Assembly: GCF_029589055.1 (NCBI RefSeq)
Contig: NZ_JARQZP010000006.1
Coordinates: 558,001 to 622,000 of the forward strand
Direction of reading: 5' to 3'
DNA: 64,000 nucleotides
Source of the DNA: Vibrio hannami
GTDB lineage: Bacteria; Pseudomonadota; Gammaproteobacteria; Enterobacterales; Vibrionaceae
Below, in pieces: positions 38,922 to 49,105 of the stretch. The notes beneath the pieces are model-generated. The model was not told where the DNA came from. It saw nothing but the letters and a program-made list of their open reading frames with translations, and did not search any database. A program made the translations under genes and the position numbers. The first letter of the stretch is position 1, and each line of letters starts with the position of its first letter.

Positions 38922-38943
38922 ACTGATAACCATTATTATTACC
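38922..38943. promoter_or_regulatory. Fur-box-like site upstream of fbpA
   Basis: ACTGATAACCATTATTATTACC contains three adjacent NATWAT-like hexamers (GATAAC, CATTAT, TATTAC), as in Fur operators. It is 30 bp upstream of the iron-binding protein gene, so iron repression is expected. Confidence 0.7.
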
Positions 38944-38972
38944 ATCTACATTAAGTGCATTAGGTATATTCA

Positions 38973-39986
38973 ATGAAAAAATCTCTATCACTACTAGCAG
39001 CTGTAATTGGTGCTTCTAGTTTTTCAGCTATCGCAGCAGAAGAAGTTAACGTTTACTCTTATCGCCAACCTTTCCTTGTTGAACCTATGTTCAACGAGTT
39101 CACCAAAGAAACTGGCATCAAAGTTAATGTTAAGTTTGCTAAAAAAGGCTTAGCTGAGAAGTTAGTACAGGAAGGTGAATACAGCCCAGCTGATGTTATC
39201 TTAACTACAGATATTAGCCGCCTGGTTGAACTGGTTGATAAAAAAGTGGTTCAGCCATTAGATAGCAAGGTTATTGAATCAAATATTCCGGCTCAATACC
39301 GCTCGACTGATGATGAGTGGTTTGCACTAACCCTAAGAACTCGCAACGTATACTCATCTCGTGACCGTGTTGGCAAACTAGGTATCGACTTCAACTACGC
39401 AGATCTGACAAGTCCTGAGTTTAAAGGCAAGATCTGTACTCGTTCCGGTAAGCACCCTTACAACGTCTCACTTATCTCTTCAATGATCGCTCACAAAGGT
39501 GAGGCAGAGACTAAGCAGTGGCTTGAAGGCGTAAAAGCTAACCTGGCTCGTAAACCACAAGGTAATGATCGCGCTCAGGTTAAAGCGATTAAAGAAGGCC
39601 TTTGTGATGTCTCTTTGGGTAACAGCTACTACCTAGGTAAAATGGTGAATGATGAAAACCAGAAAGCTTGGGCTGACTCTGTGTATATCAACTTCCCGAA
39701 CCAGGAATCAACAGGTACTCACGTTAATGTAAGTGGTATGGCTCTGGCTAAATTCTCTCCAAATAAAGAGAATGCTCAGAAGCTTATGGAGTTCCTGACT
39801 GGTGAGAAAGCTCAGCAGATGTATGCTGAAGTTAACTATGAGTACCCGGTTAAAGAAGGTGTTAAGCGTTCAGAACTTGTGGCTTCATGGGGTGACTTTA
39901 AAGCTGACGATGTTAAGCTGGAAGATATTGCGAAGTACCACAGCACAGCAGTTAAGCTACTGGATGAAGTTAAGTTCGACCTTTAA
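38973..39986 (+). CDS. fbpA: Iron(III) ABC transporter, periplasmic binding protein
   Basis: A 337-residue protein with a signal peptide (cleavage after AIAA, about residue 22) and a class II periplasmic-binding fold. It belongs to the ferric-ion-binding FbpA/FutA group, with the metal-coordinating tyrosine pair in LGNSYYLGKM (about 216-225) and an N-terminal YSYRQPFLVEP block. It delivers Fe(III) to the adjacent permease. The stop overlaps the next ATG (TAATG). A Fur-like site lies upstream. Confidence 0.92.
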   Translation: MKKSLSLLAAVIGASSFSAIAAEEVNVYSYRQPFLVEPMFNEFTKETGIKVNVKFAKKGLAEKLVQEGEYSPADVILTTDISRLVELVDKKVVQPLDSKVIESNIPAQYRSTDDEWFALTLRTRNVYSSRDRVGKLGIDFNYADLTSPEFKGKICTRSGKHPYNVSLISSMIAHKGEAETKQWLEGVKANLARKPQGNDRAQVKAIKEGLCDVSLGNSYYLGKMVNDENQKAWADSVYINFPNQESTGTHVNVSGMALAKFSPNKENAQKLMEFLTGEKAQQMYAEVNYEYPVKEGVKRSELVASWGDFKADDVKLEDIAKYHSTAVKLLDEVKFDL

Positions 39987-41608
39987 TGGAAACACATAAA
40001 ATAATAAAAACCAGCAGTGGGGCAATAGCCCTGCTGCTGGTTTTGCCAATTCTGGCAATCTTCTATTTATCGCTTGGTGAAACAGACGATCTTTTTGCTC
40101 ACCTGTTTGGCACCGTTCTGCCGACATATACCTTCAATACGATTGCACTTGTTACTGGTGTCATGTTTCTTGCACTAATCTTTGGTGTGCCTTCCGCATG
40201 GCTAATGGCGATGTGCCGATTACCCGGTGAGAAAATACTTCAGTGGGCATTAGTGCTTCCGCTGGCAATGCCTGGTTATATTGTTGGATATATTTATACC
40301 GACTGGTTTGACTTTGCTGGTCCTGTCCAGGTATTACTTCGGGATGTTACGGGCTGGGGAGCTGGGGAGTACTGGTTTCCTGATTTAAGAACACTCCCTG
40401 GTGCTACGCTTATTCTGGCTATGGTGTTTTACCCCTATGTATACCTGATGGCGAGAGCTGCATTTATGGAGCAGAGTGTAAGTTTGCTTCACTCCGCGAG
40501 GTTATTGAAGTGTTCACCGTGGGAAAGTTTTAAAAGAATTTCATTACCTCTTGCCAGGCCCTCTATTGCCGTTGGGCTATCGTTAGTTGCGATGGAAGCT
40601 ATCGGTGACTTTGGTACAGTAAGTTACTTTGCGGTGAATACATTGACTACTGCGGTTTACGATACCTGGCTGGGGTACTCTAACCTGAATGCGGCAGCAA
40701 AGATATCTGCGATTATGCTGGTGGTGGTAGTTCTTTTACTCAGTGGTGAGCGTTATAGCCGTCGAAAACAAAAGCTATTCCAAACCAGTTTTAGTTCGCG
40801 TGAAAATATCCGCTATGAGCTGACTGGAACCAAAAAGTGGCTAGCTCTGGTTTGGTGCTGGGGATTGGTTGCTGCGGCATTTATCCTGCCGCTAATGCAG
40901 TTGAGCTACTATGCTATTGAGTATTTTGCCCAAAGCTGGACTGCCGAGTTTCAGCGATATGCTATCAATAGCCTGAAAGTCTCATTCTCTGCTGCAGTTA
41001 TAGCGGTAATCATCGCGCTTGTTGTAAATTTTGCTAACAGAGTAGAGAGTACAAAGGTAACACTAGGTTTTATGCGAGTAGCATCTCTAGGCTATGCGGT
41101 TCCAGGTACTGTTTTAGCGATTGGTGTTATGGCGCCAGTGCTAACTATGGATCATTGGATAAATGATGTTGCAAAGTTTATGGAGTGGGGAAGGCCGGGG
41201 CTTATTCTTTCTGGCTCTATGTTCGCTATTATATTTGCTATGGTTGTTCGGTTCTCTGCAGTTGCGATTGGTAGCGTAGAGAGCAGTATGAACAAAATAT
41301 CTCCTTCAATGGATATGGCTAGTAGGACAATGGGATGCAATGCCAATCAGATGTTAAAGCGTGTTCATCTTCCTTTGGTTAGGAGAGGAGTATTAGTTGC
41401 GGGATTACTTGTCTTTATCGAATCAATGAAAGAGCTAAACGCAGCATTACTACTGCGCCCTTTCAACTTCGAAACGCTGGCAACCTACGTCTACAATTTT
41501 GCATCTGATGAGCACCTTGAGCTGGCGGGCTTACCTGCGGTTCTGTTAATTCTTGTGGGGCTTATCCCCCTTATTGTTGTAAACCGTTCTCTGGAGCAGA
41601 CACATTAA
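39986..41608 (+). CDS. fbpB: Iron(III) ABC transporter, fused permease
   Basis: A 540-residue inner-membrane permease with two tandem transport modules (about 12-helix architecture), as in the SfuB/FbpB group. Each half carries an EAA-like loop: HSARLLKCSPWESFKRISLP (about 171-190) and ASRTMGCNANQMLKRVHLPL (about 442-461). Start and stop both overlap the flanking genes by one base, so the three genes are translationally coupled. Confidence 0.93.
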   Translation: METHKIIKTSSGAIALLLVLPILAIFYLSLGETDDLFAHLFGTVLPTYTFNTIALVTGVMFLALIFGVPSAWLMAMCRLPGEKILQWALVLPLAMPGYIVGYIYTDWFDFAGPVQVLLRDVTGWGAGEYWFPDLRTLPGATLILAMVFYPYVYLMARAAFMEQSVSLLHSARLLKCSPWESFKRISLPLARPSIAVGLSLVAMEAIGDFGTVSYFAVNTLTTAVYDTWLGYSNLNAAAKISAIMLVVVVLLLSGERYSRRKQKLFQTSFSSRENIRYELTGTKKWLALVWCWGLVAAAFILPLMQLSYYAIEYFAQSWTAEFQRYAINSLKVSFSAAVIAVIIALVVNFANRVESTKVTLGFMRVASLGYAVPGTVLAIGVMAPVLTMDHWINDVAKFMEWGRPGLILSGSMFAIIFAMVVRFSAVAIGSVESSMNKISPSMDMASRTMGCNANQMLKRVHLPLVRRGVLVAGLLVFIESMKELNAALLLRPFNFETLATYVYNFASDEHLELAGLPAVLLILVGLIPLIVVNRSLEQTH

Positions 41609-42639
41609 TGAGCAGTACTCTTTCGATTAATAAATTAACCTGTCAGTACGAGAAACAGGTTGTATTAGAGTCTCTAAACCTAAACGTTGAAAAGGGTGAA
41701 ATCGTATGTCTCCTGGGTGCGAGTGGATGTGGTAAAACAACGTTACTTAAAGCTATCGCCGGGCTTATTCCTCTGAGTGAAGGAAAGATGAGCCTAAACG
41801 ATCAGTTGCTTGATGATGGAAAGCTGTGGGTACCACCAGAAAAACGCAATATAGGAATGATTTTTCAGGACTACGCACTATTTCCTCATTTGACGGTCTC
41901 CGAAAACATTGCTTTTGGTCTGAAAGGTGCGTCGAGTTCTGAAAAGCAGAATAAGGTAGAGGAGATGCTTTCTCTGGTTCACTTGAACGGTTACGGCGAG
42001 CGTTATCCACATCAGTTATCCGGAGGTCAACAGCAGAGAGTTGCAATTGCACGATCTTTGGCATATCAGCCAGATCTTCTGTTATTGGATGAACCGTTTT
42101 CCAATATAGATACTCAGGTAAGACACGATCTTATTCGGGAGATCCGTAAAATATTTAAGAGCCAGGGTGTTACTGCTATCTTTGTTACCCACAGCCGAGA
42201 AGAAGCTTTTGCTTTTGCTGATAAAATGGCAGTGATGAATCATGGTGTGATAGAGCAGTTTGGTACGGCTAGTGAGCTCTATTATCAGCCATCAAGCAAG
42301 TTTGTAGCAGACTTCCTTGGAGGAGGGAGCTACCTTGCAGCGACGATGGTGTCTGATAGCAAGTTTAAAACCGTGCTTGGTGAAGTACTAGCACAACCAA
42401 GAGTTGAACTTGTTTCCGGACAAGAGTGTACCCTGCTGCTGAGACCACAACATGTGATCATCCGCCCTGATGAAAATAGCGAGATCAAAGTGTTGGAACT
42501 GCAATTTATGGGAGATCACTGTAGATATGTTATTGAGGTAGGTGGAAGTAAGTTAATTGCTACCTCATATGATCCACTTTCAGTCGGGGATAAAATATCG
42601 ATAGAGCTGGATCAGGAAGGGATATTGGCATTTTCTTAA
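41608..42639 (+). CDS. fbpC: Iron(III) ABC transporter, ATP-binding protein
   Basis: A 343-residue ATPase that powers ferric-ion uptake. Walker A GASGCGKTT (37-45), signature LSGGQQQR (about 136), Walker B LLLLDEP and the switch His (FVTHSREEA) are intact. The C-terminal TOBE-like regulatory domain occupies about 245-343. It shares a TAATG junction with fbpB. The operon ends about 70 bp before the convergent mutase gene. Confidence 0.94.
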   Translation: MSSTLSINKLTCQYEKQVVLESLNLNVEKGEIVCLLGASGCGKTTLLKAIAGLIPLSEGKMSLNDQLLDDGKLWVPPEKRNIGMIFQDYALFPHLTVSENIAFGLKGASSSEKQNKVEEMLSLVHLNGYGERYPHQLSGGQQQRVAIARSLAYQPDLLLLDEPFSNIDTQVRHDLIREIRKIFKSQGVTAIFVTHSREEAFAFADKMAVMNHGVIEQFGTASELYYQPSSKFVADFLGGGSYLAATMVSDSKFKTVLGEVLAQPRVELVSGQECTLLLRPQHVIIRPDENSEIKVLELQFMGDHCRYVIEVGGSKLIATSYDPLSVGDKISIELDQEGILAFS

Positions 42640-42647
42640 CTGAAAGC

Positions 42648-42677
42648 AAAAAAAGCCCGGCGGTACAGCGGCCGGGC
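42648..42677 (-). terminator. Terminator of the chitobiose operon
   Basis: Read on the minus strand, GCCCGGC/GCCGGGC encloses a 9-base loop and is followed by T7. It lies between the convergent fbpC and mutase genes and should end the long minus-strand operon. Confidence 0.88.
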
Positions 42678-42712
42678 AAACGCTCTGCCTATAGGGTAGG
42701 TTCAGAGATTAA

Positions 42713-44128
42713 TTAGGATAAAGACAAAAACGCCTTCATTTGGCTCAGAATCTTCTCTGCAGTTGGTTTATCTTCCATCTCTGCGAAAATTCTTAGCAGT
42801 GGTTCGGTGCCTGAGAACCGGGCGATGACCCAGCCACCGTTTCTAAAGTAAACCTTCAGCCCATCGGCATAGCTTACGTTTTCTATCTCATACTCAAACT
42901 CTGGCAGAAGCTTCTCTACATAGAGCTTGTTATACAGAGATTCTTTTTCAGAAGGCTTAAAAGTACAATCGCCTTCTGCGGTATAGGCATAACCGTATTT
43001 GCTGTAGATCTCTTCAAGTAGCTCAGACAGCTTCTTACCGGTTACGCTGATCATTTCGACGAGTAGGCTGGATGCAAATACACCATCCTTACCCTTGATA
43101 TGGCCACGTATCGTTAAGCCACCAGAGCTTTCACCACCGATGAGTGAATCATCTGCTTCCATTTGGGAACTGATATGCTTAAAGCCTACCGGAACCTCAA
43201 AGCTCTTCTCACCATAGTCGGCAGCGATCTTATCGAGAATATGAGTGGTTGCGATGTTGCGAACAACAGATCCTTTCCACTGCTTATACTCCAGCAGGTA
43301 GTAGTAGAGAAGGATCAGAACTTCATTCGGGTGAATGAAGTCACCATTTTCATCGATGATCCCGAGTCGATCTGCATCGCCATCGGTGCCAATACCGATA
43401 TCGTATCCTTCGTGAGTTACCATATGCTTCAGGCGATATAGCGTAGCTGCACTTGGTGATGGCATTAAGCCGCCGAACGCCGGGTTTTCGCCATCATTGA
43501 TCACATCCACATCGCAACGACCATTGATCAAAACCGTCTGCAGGGCATTTTTTGCCACACCAAACATTGGATCGATCAGTACTCGCAGGTTTGCCTGCTT
43601 GATCGCATCGATATCAATGAAGTCGATGATCGAGTCTACAAACTCGTTCATCGGATTGATTATTTTGATCAGTCCCTTTTTTACAGCTGTATCAAAGTCT
43701 GTGCTACGAACATCCGAATGTTGGATTACAGCGACCTGTTGTTCGATTTTCTCCGTGATGATTTCATCGGCATCACGACCACCTTCAATAAAGACTTTGA
43801 TACCATTGTAATCAGCCGGGTTGTGAGAAGCAGTAATACACGCTGAATATGCACATCCCATCTGCTTTGCTTTAAACATAACAATTGGCGTAGGGACGTA
43901 CTTGTCGATAAAACTTACTGGAACGCCATTCTCTGCCAGTACTTCCGCAAACCATTTTGCAGCTTTATCCGATAAGAAACGCCTGTCATAACCAATTATA
44001 AAACCACGATCAGCGACTTTCTCATTGTTGATGATGTTAGCCACCGCCTGGGCAACAATACGTACGTTATCTTTGGTGAACTCTTCACCAATAAAGGCTC
44101 GCCAGCCACCGGTACCGAATTTAATCAT
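42713..44128 (-). CDS. Phosphohexomutase (phosphoglucomutase/phosphomannomutase family) of the chitobiose operon
   Basis: A 471-residue alpha-D-phosphohexomutase. The phosphoserine is Ser101 in CITASHNPADYNG, the metal loop DGDADR is at 249-254, the sugar-binding loop GGESSGGLTIRGH lies at about 342, and the phosphate-binding C-terminal domain (RFSGTEPLLRIFAE) is intact. As the last gene after chitobiose phosphorylase, its likely role is to isomerise GlcNAc-1-phosphate to GlcNAc-6-phosphate (orthologue position VC0611). Substrate is inferred from context. A tandem repeat array separates it from chbP. Confidence 0.9.
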   Translation of the reverse strand: MIKFGTGGWRAFIGEEFTKDNVRIVAQAVANIINNEKVADRGFIIGYDRRFLSDKAAKWFAEVLAENGVPVSFIDKYVPTPIVMFKAKQMGCAYSACITASHNPADYNGIKVFIEGGRDADEIITEKIEQQVAVIQHSDVRSTDFDTAVKKGLIKIINPMNEFVDSIIDFIDIDAIKQANLRVLIDPMFGVAKNALQTVLINGRCDVDVINDGENPAFGGLMPSPSAATLYRLKHMVTHEGYDIGIGTDGDADRLGIIDENGDFIHPNEVLILLYYYLLEYKQWKGSVVRNIATTHILDKIAADYGEKSFEVPVGFKHISSQMEADDSLIGGESSGGLTIRGHIKGKDGVFASSLLVEMISVTGKKLSELLEEIYSKYGYAYTAEGDCTFKPSEKESLYNKLYVEKLLPEFEYEIENVSYADGLKVYFRNGGWVIARFSGTEPLLRIFAEMEDKPTAEKILSQMKAFLSLS

Positions 44129-44151
44129 CTTCTAACTGCCTCACTAACCTT

Positions 44152-44706
44152 TTTCTAGTTCCCACGGTCCCCGTGGGAACTCATATCTCACGGAACAAAT
44201 ACAGCGCTACTAATCTAACTGCTCAGTTACTATTTACTCTGGTCTGCATTCCCACGCAGAGCGTGGGAACGAGTAGAGTGCTTTTCTAGTTCCCACGGTC
44301 CCCGTGGGAATTCATACCTCACGGAACAAATACAGCGCTACTAATCTAACTGCTCAGTTACTATTTACTCTGGTCTGCATTCCAACGCAGAGCGTAGGAA
44401 CGAGTAGAGTGCTTTTCTAGTTCCCACGGTCCCCGTGGGAATTCATACCTCACGGAACAAATACAGCGCTACTAATCTAACTGCTCAGTTACTATTTACT
44501 CTGGTCTGCATTCCCACGCAGAGCGTGGGAACGAGTAGAGTGCTTTTCTAGTTCCCACGGTCCCCGTGGGAATTCATACCTCACTGAGCAAATACAGCGC
44601 TACTAATCTAACTGCTCAGATACCATTTACTCTGGTCTGCATTCCCAACGCAGAGCGTGGGAACGAGTAGAGTGCTTTTCTAGTTCCCACGATCCCCGTG
44701 GGAACG
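44152..44706. repeat. 131-bp tandem array, four copies plus a partial fifth, inside the chitobiose operon
   Basis: GTTCCCACG units recur at 44158, 44289, 44420, 44551 and 44683, a period of 131 bp (132 in the last step because of one extra A). Each unit has a first hairpin (GTTCCCACGGTCCCCGTGGGAA), a spacer with ATACAGCGCTACTAATCTAA, and a second hairpin (ATTCCCACGCAGAGCGTGGGAA followed by CGAG). The copies differ by only a few bases. This fills the 585-bp gap between chbP and the mutase gene, both read leftwards. Confidence 0.95.
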
Positions 44707-44713
44707 AGGAGAT

Positions 44714-47119
44714 TTAACCCATTACCACCAAAACTTCATTCACTGAACCAGCAGCCTGAGCAGGAACTGCTCCTTCAATGACTTCACCATTCAGAGTCAC
44801 CTTAGCCACGCCTTTACTTACCCCGTTCGGGTTCTCTACCTTGATCTGGTACGTTGCATCTCTCCATTCACGTGTTACTTCAAAGCCTGGCCACTCAGCT
44901 GGAATACATGGATCTACAATCAGGCCATCGAAGCCAAGTCTCACACCCAGGATATGGTTTGTTGCTGCTACATAAGCCCAGCCGGAAGTACCAGTTAACC
45001 ATGGGTGGTTAGCGCGGCCATGATCCTGATGATCGCGACCCATAATGAACTGTACGTATGAGTATGGTTCCGTGATTCGTGTTTCGATCATGTCATTCTG
45101 GTTGTACGGGTTTAGTGCATCGTAGAACTTCATTGCACGGTCACCACGGCCAAGTTGAGCTTCTGCTACCCACGCCCAAGGGTTTGGATGAGAGAAGATT
45201 GCGCCATTCTCTTTTACGCCTTGATAAACACGGGTAACAAAGCCGATATCATCGTTAGGCGTAGCAAACGATGGAGCATTCAGGTGCAAGCCATAGTCGG
45301 AATACAGGTAGTTATCTACCGCGTCCATCGCTTTTTTACCGCGTTCTTCTGAAACCGCGCCAGATACAACAGCCCAGGTATTGGATTCAAGGTGTACCTT
45401 ACCTTCAGTTTGTTGGTTAGTACCCACTTTATCGCCATGCTTAGTAATGCCACGGATATACCAGCCACCTTCATCATCCCAAAGGTTCGTTTCACAGGCA
45501 TCCTTAACCTTGTCGGCCATTGCCTGATAGCGGACAACATCTTCCTGACGATCAAGGAATTTCGCCAGCTCCACAAACTCGTTGATAGACCAGTAGTGAA
45601 GGAATGCCACCATAGATGACTCACCACCACCAAGGTTCAGACAGTCGTTCCAGTCAGCACGAAGGCCTTTGGCAATTCCAGTTTCACCAACGTGTTTCTC
45701 AGTGAAATCCAGAGCGGCTTTCATATGCTCGTAAACGGTTGCATCACCACCATCAGCGTATGGGATCACTTCATCAAAGAACCCGGTTTCGCCTGTTTCC
45801 ATTACATAACGACAGATCGTTGGTACCAGCCACAGATGATCATCTGAGCAGGTATCGTCCAAACCGTGGATCTTATCTTCGTCACTTGGTGTCGGAACAA
45901 CAGTCGGTGATTTAGATGGCTCAACATCGGCTTTTTCAGGATCGAACCAATCTGGATCAAACAGATGCAGACCGTAACCTTCTTTAACCTGACCACGAAG
46001 AAGATCAACGATACGTTTCTTCGTCATATGAGGGTTTGAATGCGGAACCGCCATGGCGTCCTGAGCTGTGTCGCGGTAGCCAAGACCAGTTCTTCCACCC
46101 ACTTCGATAAATGAAGCAAAGCGAGACCACACTACACAAGTTTCAGCCTGATAGAGTGTCCATGTGTTAATCATGGTATCCAGGCCTTTGTTCGGTGAAC
46201 TTACCTGGAACTTACGGCAGCGTTCATCCCAGTGAGCAATTATCTCTGCAAATGCTGCATCAACGTTCTCTACGTTCTGGTACTTCTCTCTTAGCTTGTC
46301 ACCGTTGCCTTTGCCTAGACCAAGGATAAAGGCGAAACGAACTTCTTCACCTGGCTGAATAACAAACTGCTTGTGCAGTGAACCGCAATGGTTGTAGCAG
46401 GTTTGAGTTTTGTTTGAACAAATCCCTTTTTCTACTGCAATAGGGTTGGATTCGTCACGGTATAAACCAAGGAAGTTATCGCGTTGGCCATCGTAGCTAT
46501 CTGGTGCAAATGTTGATGCAAGGTAGTAGAAGCCTTCGAAGTCGTTGGTGTTGTAGTAAAGGTCATATTCGATTACGCCTTCACGATATTCTGTACCCGC
46601 AGAGTATAGGGACATCTGATGGTTCTGGTTATCTGAAGCGATATGGCTGAATGAGAACTCTACAAATGAGAATGCACTAACTGTTCTTGGTTTGTCTGAG
46701 TCATTTCGGATCACAACATCCCAGATTTCAGCGTCTTCGCCTTTTGGCACAAACAATGTCTTGGTTGCAGTAATGCCGTTGTACTCACACTTAAATTTGG
46801 AATACGAAAGGCCATGACGGACTTCGTAGTTTGCCTCATCCAGGCTTTTTGCCACTGGCTGCCATGAGATTGACCAGTAATCACCAGTTTCATCATCACG
46901 CAAGTAGACATAATGTCCTGGGCGATCAAACGTAGCGTTCGGGCGGAATTTGGTTACACGATTGTACTCAGGAGAGTTATAAAAAGAGTATCCACCAGCG
47001 TTGTGAGAAATAACCGTACAGAACTTCTCTGTTCCCAGGTAGTTGGTCCATGGAGCAGGGGTGTCTGGACGTGTGATGACATACTCGCGATTGTCGTTGT
47101 CAAAGTAACCGTATTGCAT
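44714..47119 (-). CDS. chbP: N,N'-diacetylchitobiose phosphorylase (GH94)
   Basis: An 801-residue cytosolic enzyme that phosphorolyses chitobiose to GlcNAc-1-phosphate and GlcNAc. The general acid Asp492 sits in GLRADWNDCLNLGGGES, the same number as in the characterised Vibrio proteolyticus enzyme, which is also 801 residues long. The N-terminal beta-sandwich, linker and alpha/alpha barrel are all covered and there is no signal peptide. It follows the hexosaminidase gene in the operon. A type 2 repeat array begins 8 bp after its stop. Confidence 0.97.
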   Translation of the reverse strand: MQYGYFDNDNREYVITRPDTPAPWTNYLGTEKFCTVISHNAGGYSFYNSPEYNRVTKFRPNATFDRPGHYVYLRDDETGDYWSISWQPVAKSLDEANYEVRHGLSYSKFKCEYNGITATKTLFVPKGEDAEIWDVVIRNDSDKPRTVSAFSFVEFSFSHIASDNQNHQMSLYSAGTEYREGVIEYDLYYNTNDFEGFYYLASTFAPDSYDGQRDNFLGLYRDESNPIAVEKGICSNKTQTCYNHCGSLHKQFVIQPGEEVRFAFILGLGKGNGDKLREKYQNVENVDAAFAEIIAHWDERCRKFQVSSPNKGLDTMINTWTLYQAETCVVWSRFASFIEVGGRTGLGYRDTAQDAMAVPHSNPHMTKKRIVDLLRGQVKEGYGLHLFDPDWFDPEKADVEPSKSPTVVPTPSDEDKIHGLDDTCSDDHLWLVPTICRYVMETGETGFFDEVIPYADGGDATVYEHMKAALDFTEKHVGETGIAKGLRADWNDCLNLGGGESSMVAFLHYWSINEFVELAKFLDRQEDVVRYQAMADKVKDACETNLWDDEGGWYIRGITKHGDKVGTNQQTEGKVHLESNTWAVVSGAVSEERGKKAMDAVDNYLYSDYGLHLNAPSFATPNDDIGFVTRVYQGVKENGAIFSHPNPWAWVAEAQLGRGDRAMKFYDALNPYNQNDMIETRITEPYSYVQFIMGRDHQDHGRANHPWLTGTSGWAYVAATNHILGVRLGFDGLIVDPCIPAEWPGFEVTREWRDATYQIKVENPNGVSKGVAKVTLNGEVIEGAVPAQAAGSVNEVLVVMG

Positions 47120-47174
47120 TGAAACTTTCCTTTAAATTTACTCTTCTCTTATGAGAGCTTCTAAGTTGATCTGA

Positions 47175-49100
47175 TTAAACTTCCCATGGATTCCGATAGT
47201 GAATTTTCAGCTTATCCATATGGGTTAATTGTCCTTTTAGTCGGGAAAGGAACTCTTTCCAGTCTCTGTTTTCACTGTTTGTCCAGGCGGCTTCTGCGCT
47301 GGCTAATAACCTCGGATAAAGCATGTACTCGAGGCGTTGATTGTTTGGTATAAACTCGCTCCAAATTGCACACTGAATTCCCAGAACTCTGGAGTGAATC
47401 TCATGTGATGGTTCCAGTTCCGACAGAGGCTCATAGCAATATGTTTTTTCTAACGAAATAGGGTTTGACCAGTCGACGCCTTGTTCGTCAGGGTTATTAC
47501 TCTGAGCCATATCGAAATACAGGTATTGAGCTGGCTGGAGTACAACATCAAATCCTTTACGGGCACATTTGATAGCAGCCTCTTCACTTAGCCATGAATA
47601 GATAACGGTGTCGGTGCTGACTTTTTCTCCATGATGGGCTTCTTCCCAGCCCAGCATTCTTTTGCCAAGAGATTTCAACTTGTTCTCAGCATGTCTGAGA
47701 ATGTGTCCTTGCAACTCACCTGGTTCACAGTAGCCAGAACGATTCATCAATTGAGTGCAGTGCTCACTGCCTTGCCAAACACCCTCAGGTACTTCATCGC
47801 CACCTATGTGGACATAGGGGGACGGGAAAAGATCACAAACTTCCTCCAAAACAGTGTCAATAAACTTATAAGTGCCATTCAAACTAGGATCTAGGATATT
47901 GTCTTTGTAGCCCTGAACACTTTGATAGCTAGAGTTATCTTTTGAATCCACAAGAAGCTCTGGCAGAGATTTAATTGCTGCCCGGCAATGACCCGGAATA
48001 TCAATTTCCGGAATTACGGTGATGCCTCGCTCTTCTGCGTAAAGGATGATCTCTTTGATCTCGGTCTTTGTGTAGTAACCGCCATAGATCTCGGAAAGGT
48101 GCGTGTACTGCCCCTCAAGTGTGAGTTCCGGGCCTCTCCATGCGCCAATTTCAGTCAGTTCTGGATAAGCGTCAATTTCAATACGCCAGCCTTCATCATC
48201 TGTTAGGTGCCAATGAAATACGTTGTATTTGTAATAGGCGAGTTGGTTCAGTATGCCTTTGACTGCGTCGATTGAGTGGAAGTGTCTGGCACAGTCCAGC
48301 ATCATTCCACGATATTTATAACGCGGCTGATCCTCCACTGTAATACATGGGAGGAACATACTTGAAGGATCAGCCAAAACGAGTTGCAAAATGGTAGAGC
48401 AGCCATGAATAAAGCCTAACTTTCCTCCTGCCTGCAATAGGATGTGACGTTCACGAACTTCCAGTTTGTACGCATCATCTGATAGCTGCTTATTGAACGA
48501 AAAGCTAAGCTTTCCGCTGGTAGTATCCCGAAGAGATATGTCGGTATGTTTTGTTAACTCATCTCTTAGCCATTTAAGCGCAGGAAGGGCTAATTCTGTG
48601 TCTAAAGAGAATGTCAGCTCTTTGCTTAATGCAACCTTACAACCATCTGTCGAAAGCTTATTAGGGCGTGGGATAATTGAGTAAGGTGATAGCTCTACGT
48701 TCTCATACCTGCCGGAATCCTGTTCATACCTATTTAGAACGGATAGTGAGGATAATTGAGCGCTGTAGTATTTGTTATTCACCACGACATTCGCTTCCTG
48801 AACTCCCCAGGTTTGATTACGCATAACCAGTGCGCTCATATTGAAGTGAAATTCGAAGCGTTCGCCCGGCTCAAGAGACTTATCTTGCTCCGGTGAGAAA
48901 AGGCAGTATGTACCTACCTGTTCCAGTGAGCCGTTAGTCACTGAATCCGGATGAATGACCAGAGTAAAGCTGAAGTTTAGTTTCCAGTCTCTGATGGTCT
49001 GCTCAGTATTGTTGAACAGTGTTATCTGCAACTGAGATGTTTTTTCCTTCTCAGATACCACCGCTTGTTCAACGTAGAAGCCTCTGTCTCGCATTTCCAT
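47175..49100 (-). CDS. Cytoplasmic beta-N-acetylhexosaminidase (GH20)
   Basis: A 641-residue GH20 enzyme that removes terminal GlcNAc from chitooligosaccharides by substrate-assisted catalysis. The catalytic Asp435-Glu436 pair is in HIGGDEVPEG. A carbohydrate-binding-like N-terminal domain (about 1-130) and a GH20b domain (about 135-260) precede the barrel, which opens at KYRGMMLDCARHF. There is no signal peptide, so it acts on imported sugars, as expected in this operon (orthologue position VC0613). It starts 5 bp after the kinase stop. Confidence 0.94.
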   Translation of the reverse strand: MEMRDRGFYVEQAVVSEKEKTSQLQITLFNNTEQTIRDWKLNFSFTLVIHPDSVTNGSLEQVGTYCLFSPEQDKSLEPGERFEFHFNMSALVMRNQTWGVQEANVVVNNKYYSAQLSSLSVLNRYEQDSGRYENVELSPYSIIPRPNKLSTDGCKVALSKELTFSLDTELALPALKWLRDELTKHTDISLRDTTSGKLSFSFNKQLSDDAYKLEVRERHILLQAGGKLGFIHGCSTILQLVLADPSSMFLPCITVEDQPRYKYRGMMLDCARHFHSIDAVKGILNQLAYYKYNVFHWHLTDDEGWRIEIDAYPELTEIGAWRGPELTLEGQYTHLSEIYGGYYTKTEIKEIILYAEERGITVIPEIDIPGHCRAAIKSLPELLVDSKDNSSYQSVQGYKDNILDPSLNGTYKFIDTVLEEVCDLFPSPYVHIGGDEVPEGVWQGSEHCTQLMNRSGYCEPGELQGHILRHAENKLKSLGKRMLGWEEAHHGEKVSTDTVIYSWLSEEAAIKCARKGFDVVLQPAQYLYFDMAQSNNPDEQGVDWSNPISLEKTYCYEPLSELEPSHEIHSRVLGIQCAIWSEFIPNNQRLEYMLYPRLLASAEAAWTNSENRDWKEFLSRLKGQLTHMDKLKIHYRNPWEV

Positions 49101-49105
49101 AACTG

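Noticed and set aside
44152..44706. The tandem array as a CRISPR array
   Set aside because: The period is 131 bp and whole units, not only short repeats, are nearly identical. There are no variable spacers of 30-40 bp and no cas genes nearby.
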